A stretch of DNA of 64,000 nucleotides from Kalmusia sp. IMI 367209 (lineage: Eukaryota; Ascomycota; Dothideomycetes; Pleosporales; Didymosphaeriaceae), in contig JAPEUQ010000005.1 in the NCBI GenBank assembly GCA_027946365.1, forward strand, positions 2,046,001-2,110,000, given 5' to 3'. A program made the translations under genes and the position numbers. Within the stretch, counting starts at the first letter, position 1. Each line of letters starts with the position of its first letter. Under the pieces are notes generated by a model, which saw nothing but the letters and a program-made list of their open reading frames with translations, was not told where the DNA came from and ran no database searches. Positions 48,036 through 59,102 of the stretch are shown in pieces.

Positions 48036-50300
48036 CTAGTAAAATAACCAGCAGCAAGAATGGCCCAAACTAGAGCCAGTCGGTGGTGTAATCGCAGTAG
48101 CCGTGACCCTGACTTGCACTCTAGAAATATTGGCAACAGAGCATGTGATCCTCTGGACATTATTGTGCGTAAAGACGAGTCCATGCTGTTCAAGAGTATT
48201 GACAGGCTCTCTCTCGACCGGGACTGGGGCCACTGCGTTAGGATCTCGCTGCCAAGGTAAATAAACAATAGGATCTGGCAGGACGAGGTTACCCCATGCT
48301 CCTCCATTGGCGTTTTGCATGGTCAGCGACAAGTTCAGAATGTCAGAGATGACTACACCTGGCTTATCTGTGTAAGCCATCGTGAGCCTGAGGTTGTTTT
48401 TGCCAGCCGGGACTAGAATATCGAAGGTATTGGCGGCGTTTTGATTCAAGGGAGGATATTCTTGGGCATCACCCTCACCCACTAGTCTAGGATAGACAGA
48501 CTTCAATGATTGTTGTAGATCCACAGCTCCGAAGCCCTGAGCAGTGTTTGGAGCTGCTGGCATCACGAAAACTAAAGGATTTCCTGTCGCCACATTCGGC
48601 GCTTGGAACCTATTGTTGACGAGATCTCTTGCCCCGTTGACCAACAATGCTTTGATCAACGAGCCATTAGGATGAGCGATAGGCTTCACTGGCTTATTTT
48701 TGAGGGCCTGTCTTAGAACTGCTGCACAGCCAGCGACTTGAGGTGCAGCTTGAGAAGTACCGTTCAGGAAGCAAAAGTGTCGTGTCGGCGTCTTTCCGTC
48801 ACCTTGGTGAACTTCATCATACAATTGCAGCAGCTCTTCCTTGGACATGTTCTGTTGAGTAGCGGGCATCTGTCTTGTGCGTGCAGAAAGGATCCCTGCA
48901 GCAGGCGCTACAATATCAGGCTTCAGGCGTAACTCGCGGGTTGGTCCTTTGCTACTTTGGAGCCAGAGCGCAGCGTCGTTTGCAATGCGCACTTGATCTC
49001 GCTCATCTTCAACACCATCTACGCAGTATGTGGGATCACTGTGACGGAATCTACGGCAGTTGAGTGTTCCTCCCACGGTAATAGCATTCTTGGCCGCAGC
49101 TTCTGCACCAATTTGTCGTACGTATTTCCACTTGGTTAAAGACAATGGGTGCTCCAGTTCGTGTTGAGTCAGCTTAGCGCCATCATTGCCAGCTGCCCAC
49201 ACCACCAGCAGCTCTTCATCTTGCTGCATGGCCCGATCAATGAGCAGTGATTCACCCATCGTATAGCCTTCCTGCTCGCCTTTGAAAGGCCTCGTTCCCC
49301 ACGAGTTGCTGTGGATTTTCGCCTGGTACGGATCGCCACTCACTTCAGTGAAGAGCGTGTTAAGATTCGGAGCAATATGATCGCCCGGCTTGATGACTTG
49401 AAAGACGAGTCCGGCCCTAGATGCTGGGGCATTAATCTCGTAGATTCCATAGGAGTCGTCTTCAGGCATAGCTTCATCTATCATTGCGCCGACTGCGCAT
49501 GCGGCAACGTGCGTTCCATGCCCGCCCGAGTCATATAGGGGGTGGTTCTTTTCGCCTGTAGCATTCAAAATCCCTCTGACACGCGTTGTGCCGTTGGCGT
49601 CTTTGAAAGCTGGATGAATATTGTTCACATCCCCCAAGTCTAGGCCATGATCTGCCACTGCAATTACTTCTCCCTCCCCTCGAAGAACATTGCCTGCAGG
49701 AGCTACAGGCATTCCTGCATGGATAATATCGTGCGCTATTCTTGTCCGCGGATCAATGACCTTTGTCCGTTCAATGGACTTGACATAGTCAAGTTTAGCA
49801 ACATGATCTAAGGAGCTAGAAGGTAGTCGAACACGAAGCTGGTTATCGCCGGCGTCGATGAGCTCGCCTTTACCGATTGACTTGATCTCTTGAAGCAGGT
49901 CTTGTCCTGTCTCCTCTGTGCTGTCGTGAAGGCTGATAGTCACAGCGATATCTGAAGCCGATCTGGTGGAGTCGCCGTTCGTAGCCGATGCGTCCTTCAG
50001 GGAAGGTTCCGTCACAAAATCTGAGATGTAGACCAATGCGTGTTGCACAACATCCAACTTTTCAAGCGCCCTGAGATCATCTTTCTCATACCTACAGAGG
50101 TAGGTAGTCTGGCTTACCGTCTCTGCTTCGACGCTTAGGACTTTAGCTCCAAGTTGCTCTATTGCTTCGCCTTCTTCGACAGTAAGCCGGCGCGAACATT
50201 GAAGAAGAATAAACTTGGTTTTGGAAGCATCCGATGGAAGCTGAATAGGATGTGGTTTTCCAGGGTCAATGACATTGCCATGGATGTTGATAGGAGCCAT
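48036..50300 (-). CDS. Subtilisin-like serine protease (peptidase S8), intracellular type
   Basis: A single uninterrupted exon of 754 residues starting at the ATG of MAPINIHGNVIDPGKPH; the frame extends upstream only through a non-ATG codon. There is no signal peptide. The first 170 residues contain two I9-like or ferredoxin-like halves (FILLQCSRRLTVEEGEAIEQ; a second near residue 125). The catalytic triad is visible: Asp in VIAVADHGLDLGDVN (near 225), His in SGGHGTHVAACAVG and Ser in LNGTSQAAPQVAG, with the oxyanion Asn likely in VVWAAGNDGAKL. The C-terminal 150 residues (FDILVPAGKNNLRLTMAYTD) look like a P-domain-like beta sandwich. It cleaves proteins; the lack of a secretion signal suggests action inside the cell or unconventional export. 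No introns, unlike most neighbours of comparable size. Confidence 0.85.
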   Translation of the reverse strand: MAPINIHGNVIDPGKPHPIQLPSDASKTKFILLQCSRRLTVEEGEAIEQLGAKVLSVEAETVSQTTYLCRYEKDDLRALEKLDVVQHALVYISDFVTEPSLKDASATNGDSTRSASDIAVTISLHDSTEETGQDLLQEIKSIGKGELIDAGDNQLRVRLPSSSLDHVAKLDYVKSIERTKVIDPRTRIAHDIIHAGMPVAPAGNVLRGEGEVIAVADHGLDLGDVNNIHPAFKDANGTTRVRGILNATGEKNHPLYDSGGHGTHVAACAVGAMIDEAMPEDDSYGIYEINAPASRAGLVFQVIKPGDHIAPNLNTLFTEVSGDPYQAKIHSNSWGTRPFKGEQEGYTMGESLLIDRAMQQDEELLVVWAAGNDGAKLTQHELEHPLSLTKWKYVRQIGAEAAAKNAITVGGTLNCRRFRHSDPTYCVDGVEDERDQVRIANDAALWLQSSKGPTRELRLKPDIVAPAAGILSARTRQMPATQQNMSKEELLQLYDEVHQGDGKTPTRHFCFLNGTSQAAPQVAGCAAVLRQALKNKPVKPIAHPNGSLIKALLVNGARDLVNNRFQAPNVATGNPLVFVMPAAPNTAQGFGAVDLQQSLKSVYPRLVGEGDAQEYPPLNQNAANTFDILVPAGKNNLRLTMAYTDKPGVVISDILNLSLTMQNANGGAWGNLVLPDPIVYLPWQRDPNAVAPVPVEREPVNTLEQHGLVFTHNNVQRITCSVANISRVQVRVTATAITPPTGSSLGHSCCWLFY

Positions 50301-53300
50301 AATCACGAATCGACTCAAGATAGTCTTCGTTGCGAATAGCAAGATCTATAGTAGAAAGATTTTAGGAAACACCAGGTGAATATTTATATATTATACGGGC
50401 TTACTTCAATACAAAAACTAGCGCCGTGATAGGTATCATCACATTACTAGGATCAAGGCCCAGCACAATTTACGTAGACCCTATTTAGAATGCTGGACAC
50501 TCGTACAGCTCAAATTGGTAGCAGTCTACTAAAGGCGGGGTAAATGATATCATTAAACGTTTGGTTAGTCTAGGCACCTAATATTATTGTTCAGCTGCGA
50601 CGAGATTCAGCTGTGGCTGCAACCAGCTTCGGTTTCAGCCCGCCACATCAGACATTCAGATGAAGCATTCATTGTCAATTAGCATCCATGTGAGTTATCC
50701 CTAATAACTATGAGATTATTTATGGTCTTGATGTCTCGCGATCTGATCATGGTGCCTAGTGGTTGAAACTAGTCAAATTCTTATGAGTGGCTACGGAAAG
50801 CGCGATCGCATTTTCGCGTTCAAATATTTGTATATCTCCGGCTTGAGCTTGTAATATGCGATATTGGCGAATGCATTAAGATCACAATAGCTGCAGATGA
50901 AGTTGTTTGAATCGCGTGGCGTAGCTGAACTTGTGCTCTAAACTTTCACGCCGGTCCACAAGGTGAAGCGACATCTTTGACGCATAGGGATGGATTTATT
51001 CCTATTCAACCATAGGTTCTGTGGTGGGATGGGTCCAAGTATGAATATGGGGTGTAGGATCACAGGTGAGGATGCGACGCAGCATGCGATTTTGTTTGAT
51101 CGATTTTACACGACAAGCTGAGTGTACAGGGAGCCCTGTATAATGCATGGAATTGCCCCGACAATCTAGACTAGCTCAAAAGTTTTGTGAGGGGTGTTCT
51201 TGGAGAATTTGCTCGTGAAAGAATGCCATAGCTCCTTCTGCAATGCTACGCCATGGCCTCTCAGGAATTTACGAAAGAGCCGTACGATAGAGCGATTTGA
51301 GTGCGATGAAATTTAAATTCCAGCAGTTACTAAGAATACGGACCATCACGGGACAACTGCTGCGGATTGAAGAACATACTATCGTATTGCCAGCCTTCCA
51401 GCAGACTGGCCGTTGGACTACCCAGCCAGCCACACCGCAGCTAGGTTAGCATAGACTAGGCCCGTTCCGGACAGTGAAAAGGCCTAGTCCTTCTGACTGC
51501 GGTGAAGAATATGTGGATACGATGAGGCGCTTACCAACTATGGTGAACACTTAGACGAGGACACTCATCACCGAGTGCAAAGTGCATCGTATCGAGAAGC
51601 TCACTAGCGCTAAACGGTAAATCTAGAACACGATGTCGCAGTTGGAGGATTACACTAACCGTTCACCGCTTATCGAGAACGGCACTCAAACTCAGAATGT
51701 CGTCCAGCCGACCGATGCTGACCTGTTCAATAAGGAAGTTCTGCAGCTACTAAGGAGCCAATGATCTTATGTCGTTCGATCACTCACCAAAGCCCAAGGC
51801 TCTCGATAGCTCGAAATCTGTTATATCTCTGAACAGTATGATTGTGGTAATCAGGCGTGACTCTAGGACCTTATGTGCCATGTTAAGTAATACTTATAGG
51901 AGTTATTAATCACTATCGTGACTATGTCGACTGTTTGAGTGAACAAATCACGTGACTTGAGCGCTATAGATCAGACACCGAAGTGAGAAACTTACTAATG
52001 ATCACGGTCGTTATGGCTCTCCATATATGCAAGAAACTTTTAGAGCTTGCTACCGCGCATCGACCAATCCATGTTCGGTGTGAGTGAGGTGACGAGGCTG
52101 AGATTGAGATTGGAGGTTTCACGTGATCACCGTGTCCTATTTTTGTCGTTTGCCTTCGCACAGAGGAAGATGCGTATCTAGTCATAGTAATGGAGTTAGA
52201 GATATTGAACATACACGAGGATCCTTTACTGTTCTTGATATGCGAATCACGCCCAGATTTGTCCATTTTTCTTTGGGTTGGAACGTACGGAGGACTAGGG
52301 ATCAGTATGGTCAGTTCAGAGCTGAGGAACTCCGCGATTGGTCATGTTAACTGTACCAAGTATCATGATACGTGCTCAGTAACGGTCTCATTCTGAAACT
52401 CTGGCATCAACTCTTGCTGTCCTCTAGAATGCTCTCGCATATTGGAACTGTCAACTGTTCGATCTACCAGTATCTTGGACGTTGGTTATATAAATATTGC
52501 TCAAATGAAGTATTGCAACAAAAGACTTGCTTCATAGTATGAGTTGGGAATTGAGTCGGTATGACAAAGTGAGATTTGAACCTTTGGTAATGTGCTTGTC
52601 AGGGTTCATATACAATAAAGCCAACAGCACGACCTACACTTACCGAAGCGGATGAATTGTTCAACAATTGAATGATCCGTGCTGCAACTGCAACGAACAG
52701 TTTCGAAATACCAGGTGAAGGTGAGGCAGGCCGGAGAAGCTGCGATAAGCGGCCGTTTACACCTGAGCCACCGCCTACTAGAGCGGGTGTAAGGACGCGA
52801 CGTGATGACCAGAAACATGCATATGCAACAATAATTGAACTGTGGGTATTTACTCTACCGAGGAAGAACTGTTGGCTATTGCAAGTGATTTTATACGATT
52901 GAAATATGTCGGCCATGGACCGCCTACATGCCAAAGTTGTTTGGGACCCAGTACCTAGCTAAGGTTTACGCGGTTTGGGATAACAATTTGACCAGAAATA
53001 GCGGAAGAGGTCTGTACCCAACTAATAAATTTCCAATTACGTACAAGTCCACAGGGTTGATAATAGATAACTCCTCGTAGAGTGTTCACTTCGGCATTGA
53101 TTTGTCTAGCAATGCGTTAGTGCTGCTTCCATAAGGATCGAGCGTAGATTCCATCACGTGTAACTCCACAATTAATTACACTAAATCTCTTCCAAATGTA
53201 CCAATTCTTGGTCTAGTTCTCACAACAAACCCGATAACGCAAAAGTCCGTACATCAATTACTCCGTTATCTGAACAATCTGTACAAGCAGCAATTAAGGA

Positions 53301-53460
53301 TCAAGGTCCATATAGTATACCACATCAACACACATTCTTTCTGAAGGCCCTCATCTTCATATCTCTGCTCGCTCCTAAAAGAACCAGCCCGACCTTCTAG
53401 TAAGAGACAATTATCTTCCTCCTCTCAGAATGACTGCCCTCACGTAGCGCATACTTCCTC
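50301..53460. other. Gene-free A/T-rich region of about 3.1 kb
   Basis: No supportable gene, RNA or transposon terminus. Minor items are a 9-bp inverted repeat at 51454-51489, a 43-codon open frame at 51633-51764 and minus-strand open frames at 51964-52266 and 52599-52934. None matches a family I recognise. It may hold decayed mobile-element sequence, but no diagnostic domain remains. Confidence 0.4.
51454..51489. repeat. Inverted repeat, 9-bp perfect arms
   Basis: GACTAGGCC at 51454-51462 pairs with GGCCTAGTC at 51481-51489 across 18 bases. It could form a small hairpin. No gene or terminator context explains it. Confidence 0.5.
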
Positions 53461-54681
53461 CTACTCGATCTTCCAAACGTCTTTACCTCTCTTGCTTAGC
53501 ATCTTTAGTCCCTCCTCGCAAATTCCTTTGTTAGCCCATATGTCTTCTACGTCGCCTTTCTTTTGCCTCTTAACAAGCCACTCCTTCTCCGTATGCCACA
53601 GCTCCCCTACACCTCTGCATTTATCGATAATTTGAGTTGGCCACGATGATTGCGGCAAAGCAAAGATTTCATTTAGGGAGATATATTTGTAGATTGAGCT
53701 GCGTTGTCCATGCACAGGATTGCGCACGCGCAGCTTCCGCTCATACGATATGTCGAAGCAGACGCCCTCAGCTCGGAGAGTCATGTACGTGGCGCGCAGG
53801 ATTCGTAGGAAGTTCAAGACGTCGACGGCCGAGGTGCCGCGGATGAACATAATATTGATGCTGAGGCCGCGGTTGCCGCGGCAAAGCAGCAACCCTTTTA
53901 AATTATGCTTCAGGGACGTGAAGTGATCACGGAGGAGCGTGCGGTGCAACTCGATGCGAATTTTTCGGATGTGTCTGCCGGCAACCATGCCTTAACACAA
54001 CAGAGTCAGTGGGAAATTGCCTGTGAACAGAGCCAGTACAGTAGATGGAATACAAACCTAGCCCAAAAAAGTCCCTCCCCAGAAAATTTCGCATGTGCAG
54101 CACCCTTGGCTTCTTCATGTAATAACTCATCAAGAATTGACAATCGCTCACCGCGTGGATCCACTCTGCAACTTCCATTGCAACCTCCTTGCCAGCATAA
54201 TCTGCCTGCAAGAGGGCGTAGCCACGAATCCGAGGCGTGCGGTACGCGGTGGAATTGTTACGATGAAAGCCGTATAGCATGGAAAGCGCTTTATCAAGGT
54301 CAAATGAAAAATCTTCATATAGGCACATAGTGTAGATGATGTCGCGGAGCTCGCGGGGAAGAAGGGTTATCATTTCTGTGGGCAAGATATGTATCAGGAG
54401 CTTTGTTCAAATGAGCGTGAGAACGGGGAAAACGTAGTCTCAGTTACGACGCAACGACGTACTCTTTGACAGAACTTGTGCCTGTACTGCTCTGTGGTTT
54501 TTCAGCGCAGATTCGAAGCGACTGATAGCCCAGAGTCAGTGTCATGTATGTCAATAAGTTCGTTGGGGTAGATTTACTTGTTCCAAGTCTGTGATAACGA
54601 TTGCTCTTTGTCAAATATGACAAGACGCAGTTCGCTCATTTGGCGCTCCATGGTGCGAATCTCGGCCTTGATTGTCTTCAT
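53461..54681 (-). CDS. Hypothetical protein with coiled coil and LPxELRDxIY motif (paralogue A)
   Basis: At least four exons: 54578-54681, 54463-54521, 54058-54375 and 53461-53990; 336 residues from the ATG of MKTIKAEIRTMERQMSEL. Upstream exons may exist, because the frame stays open to about 54770. The N-terminus is a predicted coiled coil. It is followed by ALKNHRAVQAQVLSK, then ITLLPRELRDIIYTMCLYED, a motif like the degenerate F-box/2EXR start of many fungal proteins. The remainder (YALLQADYAGKEVAMEVAEW, DCQFLMSYYM, LRAEGVCFDISYERKLRV, ISLNEIFALPQSSWP) has no domain I recognise. Splice positions were chosen by frame and by matching the paralogue at 55671-56733. The two genes face away from each other. 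Function unknown. Confidence 0.6.
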
Positions 54682-55670
54682 TTTCCATTTTATGCTGTTT
54701 CCTATTAGTTGCGATTCCCACCAAACGGGAATGATTAGCCCACAATGAAGCTTGTCGCGAAAAGGCGAGTCCTTCTGCTTCTAGTGTGAGGTCTCTCCGT
54801 AGCAAGGATTCGGGCATGGTGAGAGATAATTGGTACGTAACAATTTGATGAAATTCGAATTGCTCCGTTCTTGCTTTATTTACATTGCGTGAGGATCATG
54901 TTGTCTTTTATTGTAACCTGAAGGATGCGCTATGCTACGTCAATGCGAGAGGGCTGCCTGATTCGACAAGGATGCGACTAGGCATACATGCGCTGCCTAC
55001 ACCCTGAGCCAAGGCGTCCCGTGACAATTCGGAATTGTGAATTTTGATTCCTAAGAATAGAGTGAAATGTTGCGTCAACTCTTCTCTTCACATTGTATTA
55101 TTGGCTGTAGTGATGCCGGCTGCGGTCGTGAAACTGTAGTGACGCTTGAGCATTGGTGGACAAAGATGTGCTCTAAAGGTAGCATGTGAGCTGAAAGTTT
55201 GGAAGTGTGGAGTAAGAAAGACCGAGAATATTTCCTGAATTCCTTAACGCGAAATTGATCGAGATCATGTGAAATGCTAAACTTATAGCTATCACGAAAT
55301 TTAGGTGTGCTAAAACTCGCGTTGCTTAAAGGGCAATAGCGTAGTTTCTGTGCACTCTATATCTGCAAGGTGCATTGTTCAAAAAGACGAGGCATAGGTG
55401 GAGTCCTTAACTTGGAATACTCTTTTTTGTGTGTAGTGTTGCTGTTGATGGGTAGCGTGTAGGCAGCGTTCGTGTAACTATGTCTCCCTTGCCGACACGC
55501 CCCGCGCTTGTTACAAAAGCAAAGCAGTCGGACCGAACCGCGTAACTTCCTGCATCACGATCACTTAGAGCCCACTATGCGAAATACTACCTTTTGGGCT
55601 ACGCAAGAGCTTGCATCTCCATTCGAAGCTCAATCTGACTCTCGGCCAACCGACTCAATGACGCACGAGA
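54682..55670. other. Region between the divergent paralogues
   Basis: About 1 kb between the two 5' ends. The outer parts may contain unresolved first exons (near 54690-54817 minus and 55577-55670 plus). The centre should hold both promoters. No repeat seen. Confidence 0.4.
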
Positions 55671-56733
55671 ATGACAATCCCGTTGTTGAAGGAGACAATA
55701 TTCAGGATGAACTACGAGTATTTTCGTCGGCACTGGTCCCAGATCAGAAGAAAGTTGTTCCAGAATTTCCGCGGCCGTATACACTGGAAGAAGCGGTACG
55801 CTCGTCCCAAAGAGGTTCTCTCGCAAATCAAGAATTTGAACAAGACTTTGAAGAACCTAAAAAAAGCTGAGACTGCCTGGAGTAGGTAAGGCGAACAGTA
55901 TATTGATGCGCAAGGAGCAGATACTAATAATCGATAGGTGGATTGATCATGTAACGAAAGACCGATCATTAGCAGAAGTATTGGTGGTGACCAATATGAT
56001 GATAGAACGACTACTAAGAGAAATCCGTGATAGAATCTACGAACTTTACCTCCGCTTGAGCTGGGCCGAGGGATTGATCAAGCTCAATCGCTGGTTCAAA
56101 AAGTGCGGAGCAAATTCGCATACGACCTTCACGATCCGCAAAGGCGCATGGTTTTTGCTACAGTCAAACTTCATCATTCTACAAGTCTCTCGCGAGCTCG
56201 CCGAAACTGCATTCAGACTCGGCGACTGCCATTTCTTATCATCCATTCATGGCCAGCTGAGCGGCTCAACCAACCTCTACAACCTCCGAGAATTTTTTTG
56301 CGTAGATATTTTTAAAGTGGACGTGTGTCCGAAGAATCTCTTGCGCTCTCTTCGCCTAGAGATCTTGTCAGCCATGGTAGAACCTAAGAAACTCAAAAAG
56401 ACCCGGGAGGCTCTCCGAGCGCTCCTAGACCTAGATTTGAAGAGCAACTTTCGTCTCAAAATTATAGCGAACTCCGATAATCGACTGCGGGATGTTGTCC
56501 ACATATTGCAATCTATAATGCCCATATATGAAGAACTTAGAGGTGAAGGTATGCTCATCAGCATCTCTTATAAGCGACTCTTGCAGCTTAGCACGTATCC
56601 TAGTGGCGTCAACACCGAGCATTTGTTCGTAGAGCTTAGTGAGATGCTGCATCTGCCAGAGACGGCTTGGGTGGATGGCTTGTCTGAAATGTGCATCAGC
56701 GTAGGGGAGCTGTCGCACAAGGAACAGAAGTAG
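55671..56733 (+). CDS. Hypothetical protein with coiled coil and LxREIRDxIY motif (paralogue B)
   Basis: Two exons, 55671-55885 and 55938-56733 (52-bp intron with a CTAAT branch-like site); 336 residues. The N-terminal helix EVLSQIKNLNKTLKNLKKAE corresponds to the coiled coil of paralogue A. Further matches in order are IERLLREIRDRIYELYLRLS, AWFLLQSNFIILQVSRELAE, LGDCHFLSSIHGQLSG, FFCVDIFKVDV, YEELRGEGMLISISYKRLLQ and FVELSEMLHLPETAWVDG. The latter part aligns with LRAEGVCFDISYERKL and ISLNEIFALPQSSWP of A. A different frame open from 55577 also looks protein-like (LASPFEAQSDSRPTDSMTHE), so an extra first exon joined by an intron near 55750-55800 is possible. No recognised domain; function unknown. 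Confidence 0.6.
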
Positions 56734-57255
56734 ATCAAGAAATTGAAGAGAATTGAGGAAGGTTTGGAATCAGGACAGTCGCAATAGAGAGGCACTTGTG
56801 GTACAATCATTCGCTGGAGCAAGATCGTGATTATGTGAGGGAGTCGTCAGTAGTCATAGATAGCCGTCTATTCTTTGTGCATCACGACGTGACAGAGGTG
56901 GCTACGATGTTGGTGTGTCTCTTGAATAATTCTGTGCGTTGATAATTTAAAACATTCAAATACATCGATTGCTCGTCGGATTCCTCTGCGCAGACGTAGA
57001 AGGACCGGTTACACACGGCTGCGAACTGGCCGTTGAGATCCACCACGTGGGTGCACGGACCAGCAATAAAGCTCGACGTAACGTCATCTCCCAAGTCGTG
57101 CAAGCAACAGCTTTCGCACCCACTGAACACGCTATCGCCCACACATGGCGCCGCGACTGCCCGCGCCCTCTTCCACGGATATGCTATCCTCATAATCGGG
57201 TGTACCAAGCTCGACAGCTCGCGTCATTGCGTCACTCGAGTGAAAAGCGCCCAAC
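56734..57255. other. Intergenic, promoter of the RMD1 gene
   Basis: 522 bp, G/C-richer than the preceding 5 kb. A 108-codon minus open frame at 56882-57208 is unsupported. Confidence 0.4.
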
Positions 57256-58883
57256 ATGGCATCGAGCTCGACCGAAACCACGCCGCTGATTTCTTCCATG
57301 GCGCATGGCTCCACGGGGCCCCGTCCGGTCGCTCCCAGACCTCAGAGAACCGTCACTTTCAATCCTACCGTCACTTCGAGCAGTCCCAAACAGCACCCCC
57401 GGGCTCCACAGACAGGCCCACCATCCTCCATGACGAACGTGCCAACGAGCCATGGCGGGAGACCCATGATAGCATCGCTAAATAATAAATTGAGAAGGAG
57501 GAACAGTTCTGGAGCCCCCTATGCTCCCGCATCACATCCCAGCACCGAAGATCGGCCCGCAGAGAACAACGAGAACCGCACAGAAGCTCAAGCTCTTGCC
57601 AGATCCAGAACATGCCGACGAGGATGATGACGAGGAGAGCGGGAGGGATGTCTACGTGCAATACACCCGTATCAAAGATCCGACAGCGAGAAGGGATGCT
57701 GCACGATTAGGAAAGGCCGACCGTGAGCGACTGCCCAGGGTCACGGCCTACTGCACGGCGGCTTCGTACAAAATGGACGACTTGATGCGCTTCCTGAAAG
57801 GAAAGGCTCGATTACGAGGTGCACAACCAAAAAGATTCGACGAGTGCATATACTCACCCTACAACTATGGGACAAAGGGACCCGAGAAGGTTTCAAGCAC
57901 GGGTGTGCACGAGCAACATCCACCGGAGCGACAGCGGAGATATTCAGACAGCGCCATCGAGGTCGATGCACAGAATGAACGTCGAAGAGAAGACCTAATA
58001 GATTTGCATGACGATAATGATGCCCTATCAATAGGCAACGGCGAGGGCTCAGACCATCCGGAACGGCCCTTACCCGTACACGCAGACTCCGATCCCTCCA
58101 TGGAGACGCAAGACTTTGACGTATTAGTACACACACCTGAAGTATTCCTCTTCGAATACGGCACTGTGGTAATATGGGGCATGACAACACAAGAAGAAAA
58201 GCGCTTCCTGAAAGAGATTGCAAAATTCGAAGTCGATAAACTCGGCAAAGACGAGATTGAAACCGAAGAGTTTAACTTCTACTACACGCGCGAATACCAG
58301 GCCCGCATTTATAACGACTTTATCTCGCTCAGGGACAAGAAGAATTACATGATCAAGCTTGCCATCAGTCACGGACTCTCACAGTCCGTGAAGACGTCTC
58401 TGTTTGAAGACCTTGTCGACAATACCATCGACGATACGAAGGACATACCCGCACAAATTGCGAGCTCGGGGAAGATCAATCTGAACAAGAAGCAAATCAA
58501 CATGCAAATCGGTGAATTGTTTATACTGAGGATCAGCATACATTTACAGGGAAGCGTGCTAGATGCGCCGGAGCTGATGTGGGCAGAACCACAACTAGAC
58601 CCCGTATATCAAGCTGTGAGGAGCTATCTGGAGATGGATCAGCGAGTCGGGCTGTTGACTGAGAGACTGAATGTCATCGGCGATCTACTAGCGGTGCTCA
58701 AGGACCAGTTGACAGTAACGCATGTGAGTATCTCCTTCCTACTCCCCAACCCATTCAGTATACCCGCATGCTGACACAATGCAGGGCGAGCTCCTCGAGT
58801 GGATTGTCATCATCCTCATCTTCGCTGAAGTCGTAGTCGCTGCTATCAATATCTTCGTTGACTTGAATGCCACTGGCGAGTAG
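57256..58883 (+). CDS. RMD1: RMD1/RMND1-family protein (DUF155), membrane-anchored; apparent frameshift
   Basis: Two exons, 57256-58723 and 58785-58883 (61-bp intron); about 520 residues if the frame is corrected. The N-terminus MASSSTETTPLISSMAHGS, RTVTFNPTVTSSS and NNKLRRRNSSG is family-typical but lies in one frame. From KIGPQRTTRTAQKLKLLPDP onward the conserved sequence lies in the +1 frame. The switch falls at a run of five C at 57515-57519. The DUF155 core includes RVTAYCTAASYKMDDLMRFL, FDECIYSPYNY, EVFLFEYGTVVIWGMTTQEE, DEIETEEFNFYYTREYQARI and LSQSVKTSLFEDLVDNTIDD. The second exon gives ELLEWIVIILIFAEVVVAAI, a C-terminal membrane helix. Yeast relatives are linked to sporulation and mitochondrial or vacuolar membranes; the molecular role is unclear. 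A start at 57521 inside the downstream frame is the alternative. Confidence 0.8.
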
Positions 58884-59102
58884 GTAGGGAACCTTCTTTT
58901 AATACACTATCGCATACCGTCCTGTACATACCCTCTTGTTCTTTTTCTTTTGTACAAATACATGGACCATCATGTAGTGATAGGGGAATACTGCATCGCT
59001 ATAGGATAGACCAGCAGTGCACATGACGGAGCCACAATGCTCATAATAAAAACATTACAGAGCGTCAATCCATCGCATTTCATGTCTTCCAATCACATCT
59101 AT

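Noticed and set aside
52599..52934. 111-codon minus-strand open frame
   Set aside because: No recognisable domain and low-complexity composition. Not supported as a gene.
56882..57208. 108-codon minus-strand open frame upstream of RMD1
   Set aside because: Overlapped by equally long plus-strand frames. No family resemblance.
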